Source: Saprospiraceae bacterium
Lineage (GTDB): Bacteria > Bacteroidota > Bacteroidia > Chitinophagales > Saprospiraceae
Assembly: GCA_016716185.1 (NCBI GenBank)
Contig: JADJWV010000002.1
Span: 1,650,501-1,714,500 of the forward strand
DNA length: 64,000 nt
Reading direction: 5' to 3'
The stretch's first letter is position 1; each line of letters opens with the position of its first letter. Below are positions 17,835-26,310 of this stretch, in pieces. The notes below the pieces were generated by a model. The model saw only the letters and a list, made by a program, of their open reading frames with translations, was not told the origin of the DNA and searched no databases. The position numbers and the translations under genes were made by a program.

Positions 17835-18353
17835 ATGGACATCTTCTATAATTCAAAGTTCCCTCTCCGTTTGGCACTGTTAGCCATCTCTTTGGTGAGC
17901 TGGAATCTGTTATTAACATTCTTTAATGGCTATGGGCTAAACAGCACTTCCTTGTTGATAAATTTTTCGCTTTATGCTGTTAGTTTTGCCGTACTTCTTA
18001 TTCATTATTGGTACAGACCCAAATACTATGCCGACGATATCAAAATTCAATCGGAGGATCCAAAGCGGTTCTTTGAAAATCCGGAATTGATGGGGCAATT
18101 GGTATCACTTGCAGCCCATTATGGTTTTCAACGCCAGCAGGATTACCGGGAAGCCGCTGAAAAGAAATTGCTCACACTCTCCAGAAACCGGGATATACTG
18201 GAAGACCGGGGAGGGGCCAATATGCAAATCTGGAATTCTGAAAATGGGCTATTAAACATTCAAATCAACCTGAAGAACAGCAAGATGCCAGGGAATGCGT
18301 CGTACCAAGAATTTTATACGCTGAGTGAAGAAATCCGGGATTTATTAAAATGA
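17835..18353 (+). CDS. Two-TM membrane protein of unknown function, paralogue A
   Basis: 172 residues: two hydrophobic segments near 14-32 and 41-60, followed by a soluble cytoplasmic-looking domain. That domain contains LVSLAAHYGFQRQQDYREA, whose counterpart in the next gene is LVVLAGHYGFRRMEDYQDI. Both proteins share length and layout, so they are tandem duplicates. The next ATG is 4 bp downstream. No known family is recognised. Confidence 0.6.
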   Translation: MDIFYNSKFPLRLALLAISLVSWNLLLTFFNGYGLNSTSLLINFSLYAVSFAVLLIHYWYRPKYYADDIKIQSEDPKRFFENPELMGQLVSLAAHYGFQRQQDYREAAEKKLLTLSRNRDILEDRGGANMQIWNSENGLLNIQINLKNSKMPGNASYQEFYTLSEEIRDLLK

Positions 18354-18357
18354 AATA

Positions 18358-18873
18358 ATGTCCACAATCCAAGTCATTCCAAGTACAAATTATTACCGAA
18401 GGTTAGCTTTTTGGGTTATTTACACTTTGGTTATGATTATGGTCTACGACCTTATTTTGAATAGGATTTCTCTGACCAGCATCTGGCTGGCTATTCCAGT
18501 TGGTTTGTTTTTTTATGGATGTCTTTCACTCATTGCTAAAATTCGCCCTGCACTTGTCGAAGATGAGCTTTTAATAAAGCTCAAAGACTCCAAAAATTTG
18601 TTTTCCAATCCCGATCTGCTGAGGAGCTTGGTCGTATTGGCCGGCCATTATGGTTTTAGGCGAATGGAAGACTATCAGGACATCATTAATGCAGCTGAAC
18701 TGTTTATGGAGCGGAAAGATGGGGATGAGCTGCCGGCTACTTTAAGAATCTCACTCGCTGGGCAGCAAGAACTTGAAATTCATATGCAGCTGCTCTATCG
18801 CAATATTCCGTCCATCGGCCCATTCAATGAATGGAAAGCTTTGAAAAAGGAACTTCTCGAAATTCTGGGCTAA
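18358..18873 (+). CDS. Two-TM membrane protein of unknown function, paralogue B
   Basis: 171 residues with TM segments near 12-30 and 39-60 and a C-terminal domain sharing the AxHYGFxRxxDY signature with the gene before it. The final part (NEWKALKKELLEI) matches YQEFYTLSEEIRDLL in paralogue A. Hetero-oligomer formation by the pair is a plausible inference only. A hairpin follows the stop codon directly. Confidence 0.6.
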   Translation: MSTIQVIPSTNYYRRLAFWVIYTLVMIMVYDLILNRISLTSIWLAIPVGLFFYGCLSLIAKIRPALVEDELLIKLKDSKNLFSNPDLLRSLVVLAGHYGFRRMEDYQDIINAAELFMERKDGDELPATLRISLAGQQELEIHMQLLYRNIPSIGPFNEWKALKKELLEILG

Positions 18874-18876
18874 AAA

Positions 18877-18906
18877 ACAAACCTGGATCAGATAACCCAG
18901 GTTTGT
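18877..18906. terminator. Stem-loop after the two-TM pair
   Basis: ACAAACCTGG and CCAGGTTTGT form a perfect 10-bp stem around a 10-base loop. On the plus strand no T-run follows, but on the minus strand the stem is followed by TTTTTT. It is therefore a better intrinsic terminator for minus-strand transcripts, although it sits right after a plus-strand gene. Confidence 0.55.
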
Positions 18907-19128
18907 CAAAGGATGGTTAGCAATTTCCAAATATGTATCCGGACGAAATTGTTGGCATAAGGATAGGGCTTTTTTGAAGAATTATTTGGGCGATTGATTG
19001 AGTTGGGCTAATTACTTATTGAATGAGCTGTTTTCCTGATTAAGTACATAGTGCAATTTGAGCTGTTGGTCGATTTCAGGGGTATTTTATCCGCTAATCA
19101 GTTCTTTTGCAGTAAATTTGTCAATACT

Positions 19129-19719
19129 ATGGGCATATTACAACGCATCAAATCCTGGTTTGTCTCTGAACCTCGCGAAGATTCCGGGTTTTCTCAACGA
19201 ACGGACGATTTTGAAATCTACTCCCCTACCCCCAGGCAACCGTCTTCCGAAGTCAGGGCAGAAGCCTTCGCTGACAAAGCCAAAGAATTTATCTCCGGTA
19301 CAGTTGATGAGGTAAAGCAGCAGGGCTCGGCATTGTGGGATGAGGTTAAAGAACAGGCAGGAAATCTGGAAGAATCCACCCGGGAATTTCGAGAAAATCT
19401 CAAACAAAAAGCGCAGGATGCGGTTGAAAAAGTGGAGGACTTTGTCGACAAAACACTTGAAAAAGCAAAGGCTTTGGAAGAACAGGAACGAAATGAAAAC
19501 CCGGACAAGGACGGAGATGGAATCGCTGATAAACCAATCGATTTTGGAAAAGATTTAAAAAGCGGACATCCTGGCTTTTTCGAAAAAGCTGAAGCCTGGC
19601 TCAAAGAAAATGAAGGCCAAAAATTTAATCCGGAACCAGACAACAGCTCTAAAAAACTGGAACCCCTTGAATTGCCGAATGATCCTGAAGAGGAAAAGAA
19701 AACAGAATCCGAATTATAA
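19129..19719 (+). CDS. Helical LEA/YtxH-like protein A
   Basis: From the ATG at 19129 the product has 196 residues and no signal peptide; an upstream GTG at 19051 would add 26 residues without any supporting feature. Residues 40-115 are Ala/Glu/Lys-rich and follow an 11-residue-like periodicity (KAKEFISGTVDEVKQQG, VEKVEDFVDKTLEKAKA), as in late-embryogenesis-abundant or YtxH-type proteins. A DKDGDGIADK segment near 125 resembles a calcium-binding loop. A close structural relative follows 19 bp later. A stress or stabilising role is inference. Confidence 0.6.
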   Translation: MGILQRIKSWFVSEPREDSGFSQRTDDFEIYSPTPRQPSSEVRAEAFADKAKEFISGTVDEVKQQGSALWDEVKEQAGNLEESTREFRENLKQKAQDAVEKVEDFVDKTLEKAKALEEQERNENPDKDGDGIADKPIDFGKDLKSGHPGFFEKAEAWLKENEGQKFNPEPDNSSKKLEPLELPNDPEEEKKTESEL

Positions 19720-19738
19720 TTATTAAAAACAATACGAT

Positions 19739-20179
19739 ATGGGACTTAAAAATTTTCTGAATAATCTCTTTGGAAAATCCAAAGAAAGTACGCATCAGTT
19801 GATGGAAAAAGCTGAACAAAAACTCGATCAACTCGAAGACAAAGGGGAATTGATGGTTGAAAAAGCTAAAGATTGGGCCGAAGACAAAGTTGAAGATCTC
19901 AAAAAATCGGCTGCGGAAACCATCCATAAGGTAAAGGAATCAGAAACTTATAAAGCAGCGGAACAAAAAGTTGAAGCTGCATTGGATAAAGCGGAGGACT
20001 TTATGGAAAAGATTGAAGACAAATTCGAAGATCTGAAAGATAAAATCACCGGAAACGATGATAAAAAATCTGAATCTTCATCGGCAGATTCCGGTTCTTC
20101 ACCCGCTTCAACATCACAAGACAGTCCAACAAATGAAGACTCAACAACTTCAGGTGATTCTGCCACGCCTGCTAGCTGA
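19739..20179 (+). CDS. Helical LEA/YtxH-like protein B
   Basis: 146 residues. After MGLKNFLNNLFGKSKE comes a long amphipathic helix with repeating KAEQKLDQLEDK, KAKDWAEDKVEDLKKSA and KAEDFMEKIEDKFEDLK units (11-mer-like periodicity), then a Ser/Thr/Asp-rich disordered tail from about residue 112. It has no signal or TM segment. It shares layout with the preceding gene (short hydrophobic N-terminal motif, repeated acidic-basic helix, low-complexity tail), suggesting tandem duplication and one transcript. Confidence 0.6.
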   Translation: MGLKNFLNNLFGKSKESTHQLMEKAEQKLDQLEDKGELMVEKAKDWAEDKVEDLKKSAAETIHKVKESETYKAAEQKVEAALDKAEDFMEKIEDKFEDLKDKITGNDDKKSESSSADSGSSPASTSQDSPTNEDSTTSGDSATPAS

Positions 20180-20204
20180 TGCTACTTAACAAATTTGCTT
20201 TGTA

Positions 20205-20609
20205 ATGAAAAAGATAGCATATTTCCTGGCAGCTTTGTTTGTGTTGGGTTTATTGGCATGTCGTACGGATCCCAAAGGAGGTCAAAAGAAATCATTTAAG
20301 GATGAATTTTATATTGACAAGGATTGGATTGAAGTTCATTTTGATAAAGCTATGCCAACCGAAAAGCTCGTTGAAATCCGGGAGCGGCTTGCTGGAGTGG
20401 GAATTGTTCTCAAATATCTGAACATACAAAGGGATTCAAATAAGCACATGACGAATTTTCAAATTGAGGTACACGACGGCAAAGGCAGTATAGCCAGATC
20501 CAGAACTGAATTTCTCGATGAAATCCCATACGGAATCAGGATTAAAAGAACAGAACCATCAAACGACCAGTTTAAAGTGGGTCCGCTTTATCAAAAGCGT
20601 CCGCAGTAA
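20205..20609 (+). CDS. Small lipoprotein of unknown function
   Basis: 134 residues with a type II signal (FLAALFVLGLLAC, lipidation at Cys19), followed by a roughly 80-residue domain of alpha-beta character (DWIEVHFDKAMPTEKLVEIRE, then VGIVLKYLNIQR and a C-terminal GIRIKRTEPS). I do not recognise the family. It lies 25 bp after the second LEA-like gene. Confidence 0.6.
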   Translation: MKKIAYFLAALFVLGLLACRTDPKGGQKKSFKDEFYIDKDWIEVHFDKAMPTEKLVEIRERLAGVGIVLKYLNIQRDSNKHMTNFQIEVHDGKGSIARSRTEFLDEIPYGIRIKRTEPSNDQFKVGPLYQKRPQ

Positions 20610-20627
20610 TTGTTGAAAATTGTTTAA

Positions 20628-20878
20628 AAACGAAGTGCTATTTGGTTGTTTCCTGCAGAAGACGCAGAATAATACATTCAAACAAAAATGTACAATGTTC
20701 TTAGAAATGAATCAATTATTTTTTTAGAAACGAAGTGTTATTTGATTCCCGTAAATGACGCAAAATAGTTTATTCGAACAAAAGTGTATCGTGCTCTAAA
20801 AAAAATTTAAAGAACATTACACTCACCAATTAAAATTAAAATCTCATCTGCGTCATCTGCGAAATCTGCGGGAACTTT
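20628..20878. repeat. Degenerate 100-bp tandem repeat with CGCAG-rich elements
   Basis: Two diverged copies start at AAACGAAGTG (20628) and the matching AAACGAAGTG (20728), exactly 100 bp apart. Each contains a TCCTGCAGAAGACGCAGAA or TCCCGTAAATGACGCAAAA core and a later AACAAAA(A/G)TGTA. A third element at about 20844-20872 (CATCTGCGTCATCTGCG and on) is the same core in inverted orientation. It fills the 276-bp gene-free gap and looks like a dispersed intergenic repeat family. Confidence 0.6.
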
Positions 20879-20885
20879 TTTCTTT

Positions 20886-21362
20886 TTAAATCAACTTTTG
20901 CAGATTTGCCGGACTGTAGTTGACTGACTTAAGGACTTTGCCATCTTCTTTCCGGTACACCAGAAACTTTCCATCTTTAATGATTATTTCTGATTCGACT
21001 TGCTTCTCATTTCTGTATTTTTCCTGGGTCTCTATCGCTTCCTCTAAGTTGCTGCATGCTTTGCTCATATTGGAGCGTTGAACCTCATCGAACAAGGATT
21101 TAAACTTAGAGCCTAATCCAAATTCGAGAATCGCACCTGAAAGCACATATTGCAGATCGCACAAGGCATCTGCAATTTCAACTATATTTTGTTGTTCGAT
21201 TCCTTCTTCCAATTCGCGAAGTTCTTCTGCCAGCAAGGAGATCCGCAGTTTACATCTTTCCATGGAAGGGATCTGTGGTTCTTCAAGAACCGGCATATTG
21301 AATAAATGATGAAAAGCCCCTACCCCATTGAGTGCTTCAGGTTCTTCAAATTTTTTTATCAT
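20886..21362 (-). CDS. MazG/HisE-like NTP pyrophosphohydrolase
   Basis: Probable all-alpha nucleoside triphosphate pyrophosphohydrolase (house-cleaning or nucleotide-pool enzyme). From the ATG at 21362 the product has 158 residues; the frame extends 6 codons to a TTG at 21380. The metal-binding helices are visible as LLAEELRELEEG followed by EIADALCDLQYVL, the ExxE..ExxD pattern of the MazG superfamily, and then VQRSNMSK. The C-terminal 35 residues (IIIKDGKFLVYRKEDGKVL) form a small extra beta region. Substrate unknown. Confidence 0.75.
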   Translation of the reverse strand: MIKKFEEPEALNGVGAFHHLFNMPVLEEPQIPSMERCKLRISLLAEELRELEEGIEQQNIVEIADALCDLQYVLSGAILEFGLGSKFKSLFDEVQRSNMSKACSNLEEAIETQEKYRNEKQVESEIIIKDGKFLVYRKEDGKVLKSVNYSPANLQKLI

Positions 21363-21391
21363 GATATTGGTTTGAGTCAATTGTGTAATGG

Positions 21392-21428
21392 TATAAAAAA
21401 AGAAGGTACAGTGTTGATGCTGTACCTT
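21392..21428 (-). terminator. Intrinsic terminator of the TPR gene
   Basis: On the minus strand AAGGTACAG, an 8-base loop and CTGTACCTT form a 9-bp stem followed by CTTTTTTT-like bases. It lies 26 bp after the TPR gene stop and before the pyrophosphohydrolase start. Confidence 0.8.
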
Positions 21429-21453
21429 GCTTTAATTATTTATTTTTTAACTA

Positions 21454-22746
21454 TTAGTTTCCCAAGGCTTCAAGTTTTGTCTTGTAAGCATTTGATTTAT
21501 CGAACATGGATTTTTTTGCATAGATCTCTTTCAATGCAATCAAAGTATTTTTATCCTGAGGCTCCAGTTTTTCAGCCTGCTCAAAATATGGAAGTGCCTT
21601 ATCGAAGTAACTTTCCATTTCTGCTTTTTTCTCGTTGTATTTTTTAGTGCCTTCTTTGGTATAATCAGAACTGAGTTTGTTGGCGTCTTTGGAAATCAAT
21701 GCAGCTTTGTTGTAATACAGGGCACCAATGCTGTACAAGGTATTAAAATCGTTTGGGTTGATCCTGGCCGCTTCCAGATAATATTTTTCTGCGTTTGTGT
21801 AATGTTCATTTCCTTTTTCAATGTTACCTGCATCCCAGTCGGCTTGACATAAATTGTCGTACACATTGCCTAGTGTGGTGTATACCGACACATTGTTGGG
21901 TTCTTTTTCAATGGCCATTTTCAATTTATCCACCAATTCATTCAGTTTTCCTTTTTTTAGAAAATGATTGATTTCTGTAAAGAGCAATGAAGTTTCATTT
22001 GGAAATTTTTTGCGGCCTTCATCCAGTACCATCTCCGCTTTTGTTGAATCGATCGGAGCATAGTAACGATACAGGCCTTCATAAATGTAGGATTCATTGT
22101 AATTCAATGTCCTGAGTTCTTCCAGATAAGGAGCTGCTTCTGCAAGAAGATTACCGTTGACGGCACATGCAGCTGCGAGATATTTTTGCTTCTTCAGATC
22201 TTCCTCATTTGGGAAAATACTTTTTTGCCCGCCGGTGGTTACTATTTTGTCAATTTCAACCACGGCTGCAAATTGCTGGTATGCTGATTTGAAATCGTTA
22301 GCTTCATACGCTTTTAAACCATAATTATTAAGGGAACGGGAAGTCTCTGTAAGTGCTGCCAGTATTTCTTTGGTTTCATACGATTTGGTAGCCAGCTCTT
22401 TTGCTTTTAACCAGGATTGGTATGCTGTCATGGCGGCGTCGGCAAATTTCAATTGGTATGTTTTTCCAAACTGCTGTGTGATCAATATCGAATCGCTCTC
22501 AAATGCACATACAGCATTGTATACTTTTCCTTTAACGTTCCAGGTTTTGAATGCACCCGCTACACTGGGATCTGCACTGGCAGCATCGATCAGCGATTTG
22601 GCTTCCCATAATTTGGAAAGATTGGCCGCAGGATCCAAATAGTAATTGGCTAGCCTGCTGTCGGCTTTTTTAACGTCCTTCTGAGCTTCCTGTGCGGATA
22701 AGTTTGCGCAGAGGCTAAAAATAAAAAGGATTAGAAAGTTTTTCAT
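21454..22746 (-). CDS. Secreted tetratricopeptide-repeat protein
   Basis: 430 residues from the ATG at 22746, which directly begins a signal peptide (KNFLILFIFSLCANLSAQ). The frame continues upstream to a TTG at 22782, but that would bury the signal. The mature protein is built of helix pairs with TPR spacing, clearest at NNVSVYTTLGNVYDNLCQADW, FNTLYSIGALYYNKAAL and ALPYFEQAEKLEPQDKNTL. It probably acts as a periplasmic scaffold. It has its own terminator and appears monocistronic. Confidence 0.75.
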   Translation of the reverse strand: MKNFLILFIFSLCANLSAQEAQKDVKKADSRLANYYLDPAANLSKLWEAKSLIDAASADPSVAGAFKTWNVKGKVYNAVCAFESDSILITQQFGKTYQLKFADAAMTAYQSWLKAKELATKSYETKEILAALTETSRSLNNYGLKAYEANDFKSAYQQFAAVVEIDKIVTTGGQKSIFPNEEDLKKQKYLAAACAVNGNLLAEAAPYLEELRTLNYNESYIYEGLYRYYAPIDSTKAEMVLDEGRKKFPNETSLLFTEINHFLKKGKLNELVDKLKMAIEKEPNNVSVYTTLGNVYDNLCQADWDAGNIEKGNEHYTNAEKYYLEAARINPNDFNTLYSIGALYYNKAALISKDANKLSSDYTKEGTKKYNEKKAEMESYFDKALPYFEQAEKLEPQDKNTLIALKEIYAKKSMFDKSNAYKTKLEALGN

Positions 22747-22828
22747 TTTTATAGTTTTATGATATAACTGTTTAGACAACAAATTAATTCTTTTGTCAAT
22801 TAGATTTTTGTTAAGATATTTTTAAATA

Positions 22829-25396
22829 TTATTCTTCGCTGTCATCCGATTTTCCGGAAGTAAATCCTTCGTTTTCATTCGATTGAACTGATATCTGATC
22901 ATTTTGATTTTCGGCCTGATTTTCAATCTGATCCTGATCCAGCGCATCTTCCACTCTTTCGATCACGGTGACATCTGCTATTTCATCGCCTTCATCCAAT
23001 CGTATTAATCTAACGCCTTGCGTGGCCCTTCCCATAGACCGCAACTCGCTGATTTCCATCCGGATCACAACTCCCTGTGTCGTGGTGATCATGAGATCAT
23101 GTATGTCACTTACATTTTTAATGGCAATGAGATTTCCTGTTTTATCTGTTACTTTTAATGTTCGAACTCCTTTTCCTCCTCTGTTGGTAACGCTGTAATC
23201 TTCAAGCGGTGTTCTTTTACCATTTCCTTTCTCGGATACCACGAGAATGGTAGTTTCAGGATCGTTGGGATCCACGCAAACCATTCCTATAACCTGATCA
23301 TCGCTGTTTTCATCGAGTTTGATGGCTCTGACGCCTGCAGCATTTCTTCCCATCGCTCTTACTTTCGCTTCGGAAAAACGGATGGCTCGCCCTTTTCGAT
23401 TTGCGATAACCACTTCACTTTGTCCGTTGGTGAGCCTTGCATCGATGAGTTGATCTCCTTCATTGATTGAAATCGCAATGATCCCGCTGGACCTAGGTCT
23501 GCTGAAATCTTCCAGACTGCTTTTTTTGATGATGCCATTCTTGGTACACAACATGATGAAGTGCGATTCCAGAAAACTTTTGTCTTCGAGATCTTCAATA
23601 TTGATATAGGCTCTGACTTTATCTTCTTTTGGCAATTCAACCAGATTTTGGATAGATCTTCCGGTACTGGTTTTGCTGGCTTCCGGGATTTCATATACCC
23701 GCAACCAGTAGCATTTACCCAGTTCTGTAAATAACAATAGGTAGTTGTGGTTGGATGCAACAAACATATGTTCTATAAAATCCTCGTCTCTTGTTTTGCT
23801 TCCGGTCGATCCTCGTCCACCGCGGCTTTGTGTTCGATACTCTGTTGCTTTTGTTCTCTTGATATATCCCAAATGCGAAATCGTAACGATAACCTGATCG
23901 TTGGCGATCATGTCTTCTATATTGATATCTCCATCGACCTGGGTGATGTCTGTGCGACGAGCGTCGCCGAATTTGTCTTTGATTTCAGAAAGTTCTTGCT
24001 TGATAATTTGACGTTGAAGCGTTTCATCGGCAAGAATGGTTTCAAGTCTTTCAATTTCTTTGAGCAAAGCTTCGTATTCTTCCTTGATTTTATCCCTTTC
24101 AAGTCCGGTAAGTCTTTGCAGTCTCATGTCGAGAATGGCTTTTGCCTGAATTTCCGACAATTGAAACTGATTTATCAAACCGTTTCTTGCATCTTCTACC
24201 GTTCTCGAAGATCGTATAAGTTGTATCACTTCGTCGAGATGATCCAAAGCAATCAAAAGGCCTTCCAGGATGTGGGCTTTCTCTTTAGCGATGCGCAATT
24301 CGTATAAAGTGCGCCGAACAATTACTTTAATCCGGAAGGAAATAAATTCTGAAATCAATTGATGTAATCCAAGTGCTACCGGGCGTCCGTTGACCAATGC
24401 AATGTTGTTGATTCCTATACTGGTTTGAAGCGGAGTATATTTATACAGATTGCTCAACACCACGTTTGCAATGGCATCTCTTTTAAGCTCGATGATCACG
24501 CGAATGCCCTCGCGATCCGATTCATCGCGGATATCGCTGATCCCAACGATTCTTTCCTCGTTGACCAGATCTGCCATTTTCTGGATCATCAGGGCTTTGT
24601 TGACCTGATATGGTATTTCTGAGATTAAAATGATTTCTCTGTTATCGACCGTTTGGATTTCTGCTTTCCCTCGGAGCAGGATTTTTCCTTTTCCCGTTTC
24701 GTAAGCATCGCGGATGCCGCTGATGCCGTATATCGTTCCTCCGGTTGGTAAATCCGGACCCGGAATGATTTTTATGAGTTCTTCCAGACTTATATCGGGC
24801 TGGTCGATCATCGCAATGACACCGTCGCAGACCTCTGTCAAATTATGAGGGAGCATGTTGGTGGCCATACCCACTGCAATCCCTGAGGAACCATTGATAA
24901 GCAGATTGGGCACCTTCGATGGCAGCACGGTGGGTTCTTCCAGACTATCGTCAAAATTAAATTTCCAGTCAACTGTATCTTTATTGATGTCGTCGAGCAA
25001 CTGATCAGATAACCTGGATAGCCGGGCTTCGGTATATCGCATGGCAGCCGGACTATCGCCATCCATCGATCCGAAATTGCCCTGTCCGTCGACAAGCGGG
25101 TACCTCATGGACCAATCCTGTGCCATTCTTACCATGGCGTCGTAAACGGAACCATCTCCATGTGGATGGTATTTACCGAGGACTTCCCCAACAATTCTGG
25201 CGGATTTTTTAAAGGGTTTATTGTAGGGCACACCCAATTCATGCATGCCATACATTACTCGTCTGTGAACCGGCTTCAGCCCATCTCTTACATCCGGCAA
25301 AGCTCTGGCAACGATAACCGACATGGAATAATCGATGTACGAACTTCGCAATTGTTCTTCTATACTGACCGGGATAATTTTGTCTTGTTCCTGCAT
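22829..25396 (-). CDS. gyrA: DNA gyrase subunit A
   Basis: Breakage-reunion subunit of the type IIA topoisomerase that introduces negative supercoils. 855 residues: winged-helix and tower region, catalytic Tyr121 in AAMRYTE, coiled coil with the LTGLERDKI gate region, then six beta-pinwheel blades in the C-terminal domain with a gyrase-type RGGKG motif, and a Gln/Asn/Glu-rich acidic tail of about 50 residues. In the quinolone-resistance region the motif is HGDGSVYD, so the position of E. coli Ser83 is Gly82 and that of Asp87 is Asp86. The gene is alone on its strand. Confidence 0.95.
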   Translation of the reverse strand: MQEQDKIIPVSIEEQLRSSYIDYSMSVIVARALPDVRDGLKPVHRRVMYGMHELGVPYNKPFKKSARIVGEVLGKYHPHGDGSVYDAMVRMAQDWSMRYPLVDGQGNFGSMDGDSPAAMRYTEARLSRLSDQLLDDINKDTVDWKFNFDDSLEEPTVLPSKVPNLLINGSSGIAVGMATNMLPHNLTEVCDGVIAMIDQPDISLEELIKIIPGPDLPTGGTIYGISGIRDAYETGKGKILLRGKAEIQTVDNREIILISEIPYQVNKALMIQKMADLVNEERIVGISDIRDESDREGIRVIIELKRDAIANVVLSNLYKYTPLQTSIGINNIALVNGRPVALGLHQLISEFISFRIKVIVRRTLYELRIAKEKAHILEGLLIALDHLDEVIQLIRSSRTVEDARNGLINQFQLSEIQAKAILDMRLQRLTGLERDKIKEEYEALLKEIERLETILADETLQRQIIKQELSEIKDKFGDARRTDITQVDGDINIEDMIANDQVIVTISHLGYIKRTKATEYRTQSRGGRGSTGSKTRDEDFIEHMFVASNHNYLLLFTELGKCYWLRVYEIPEASKTSTGRSIQNLVELPKEDKVRAYINIEDLEDKSFLESHFIMLCTKNGIIKKSSLEDFSRPRSSGIIAISINEGDQLIDARLTNGQSEVVIANRKGRAIRFSEAKVRAMGRNAAGVRAIKLDENSDDQVIGMVCVDPNDPETTILVVSEKGNGKRTPLEDYSVTNRGGKGVRTLKVTDKTGNLIAIKNVSDIHDLMITTTQGVVIRMEISELRSMGRATQGVRLIRLDEGDEIADVTVIERVEDALDQDQIENQAENQNDQISVQSNENEGFTSGKSDDSEE

Positions 25397-25421
25397 ATTT
25401 TCTTTTCCAAAATAAAGTGTG

Positions 25422-25429
25422 CAAAGTTA
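25422..25429 (-). promoter_or_regulatory. Candidate -7 promoter element for gyrA
   Basis: Minus strand TAACTTTG, a full TAnnTTTG match ending 26 bp upstream of the gyrA ATG. Confidence 0.45.
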
Positions 25430-25530
25430 CAAAACCGAATGCAGAAAATTCAGTGATTTTAAGAAAATAAATAAGTTTAAAAAATTAATTCACAATAAGT
25501 TATATATATTTAAAAGAATAATTTCAAAGC

Positions 25531-26310
25531 ATGACCAGACATTCGTCGGGCGTCGCTAAATTTGTGCAAAATTTAAGATTGCAAACCGTCAATCCATACC
25601 AAAACGAAGGTTCCAAAAAATCTCAGGTTGCTCAAATGTTTACGAAAATTTCGGGCAGCTACGATTTTTTAAATAGTTTTCTATCTCTCGGAATTGACAG
25701 AATTTGGAGGAAAAAACTGGTTGCATCCCTTCCTTTTTTATCAGATGCTTCTGTTCGGTTTTTAGATCTTGCAGCCGGTACCTGCGCTTTATCGCTTGAA
25801 GCAGTAAAAAGCTACCCCCATGCACAAATCGATGCCGTCGATATTTCGGAAGGCATGCTGCAAAAAGCCGAGGTTCTGCTTCGTAAAAAGAATAAGCATG
25901 AGCAGATCCGTTTGAAATTGGGCGATGCGGAAGCGCTCGATTTTAGCAACGACACATTTGATGCGATATTTATTGGTTTTGGTGTCAGAAATTTTGAAAA
26001 TGTAAATCTTGGCCTGGCAGAAATGTACCGTGTTTTAAAGCCGGGTGGAGCGTTGCGTATCCTGGAATTTTCAAAACCCCGCAGCGGCATCTTTAAATAC
26101 TTATTCAATTTCTATTTCAGATTTATTTTACCGGTCGTCGGAAATTTATGGTCAAAAGATAAAAGAGCATATACTTACCTCTTTGAATCCGTGCAACAAT
26201 TCCCGGATTACGAACGTTTTATTGCGATTATGGAGTCTGAGCAATTCGCAGATTGCCAATTCAAACCTCTCACATTTGGAATATGCACCATTTATTCAGC
26301 AAAAAAATAA
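25531..26310 (+). CDS. ubiE: Demethylmenaquinone methyltransferase
   Basis: Also called menG. C-methylates demethylmenaquinone to menaquinone with S-adenosylmethionine. 259 residues. The canonical start region VNPYQNEGSKKSQVAQMF is preceded by about 20 extra residues from the ATG at 25531, so a later non-ATG start is possible. SAM-binding motif I is LDLAAGTCALS, and the family signatures YDFLNSFLSLGIDRIWRKK and GFGVRNFENV are clear. porT overlaps its 3' end, an arrangement known in other Bacteroidota. Confidence 0.93.
   Translation: MTRHSSGVAKFVQNLRLQTVNPYQNEGSKKSQVAQMFTKISGSYDFLNSFLSLGIDRIWRKKLVASLPFLSDASVRFLDLAAGTCALSLEAVKSYPHAQIDAVDISEGMLQKAEVLLRKKNKHEQIRLKLGDAEALDFSNDTFDAIFIGFGVRNFENVNLGLAEMYRVLKPGGALRILEFSKPRSGIFKYLFNFYFRFILPVVGNLWSKDKRAYTYLFESVQQFPDYERFIAIMESEQFADCQFKPLTFGICTIYSAKK

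Noticed and set aside
23747..24307. 186-residue plus-strand open frame opposite gyrA
   Set aside because: It lies fully antisense to a conserved gyrA region, has no recognisable domain and its composition follows from the gyrA codons.
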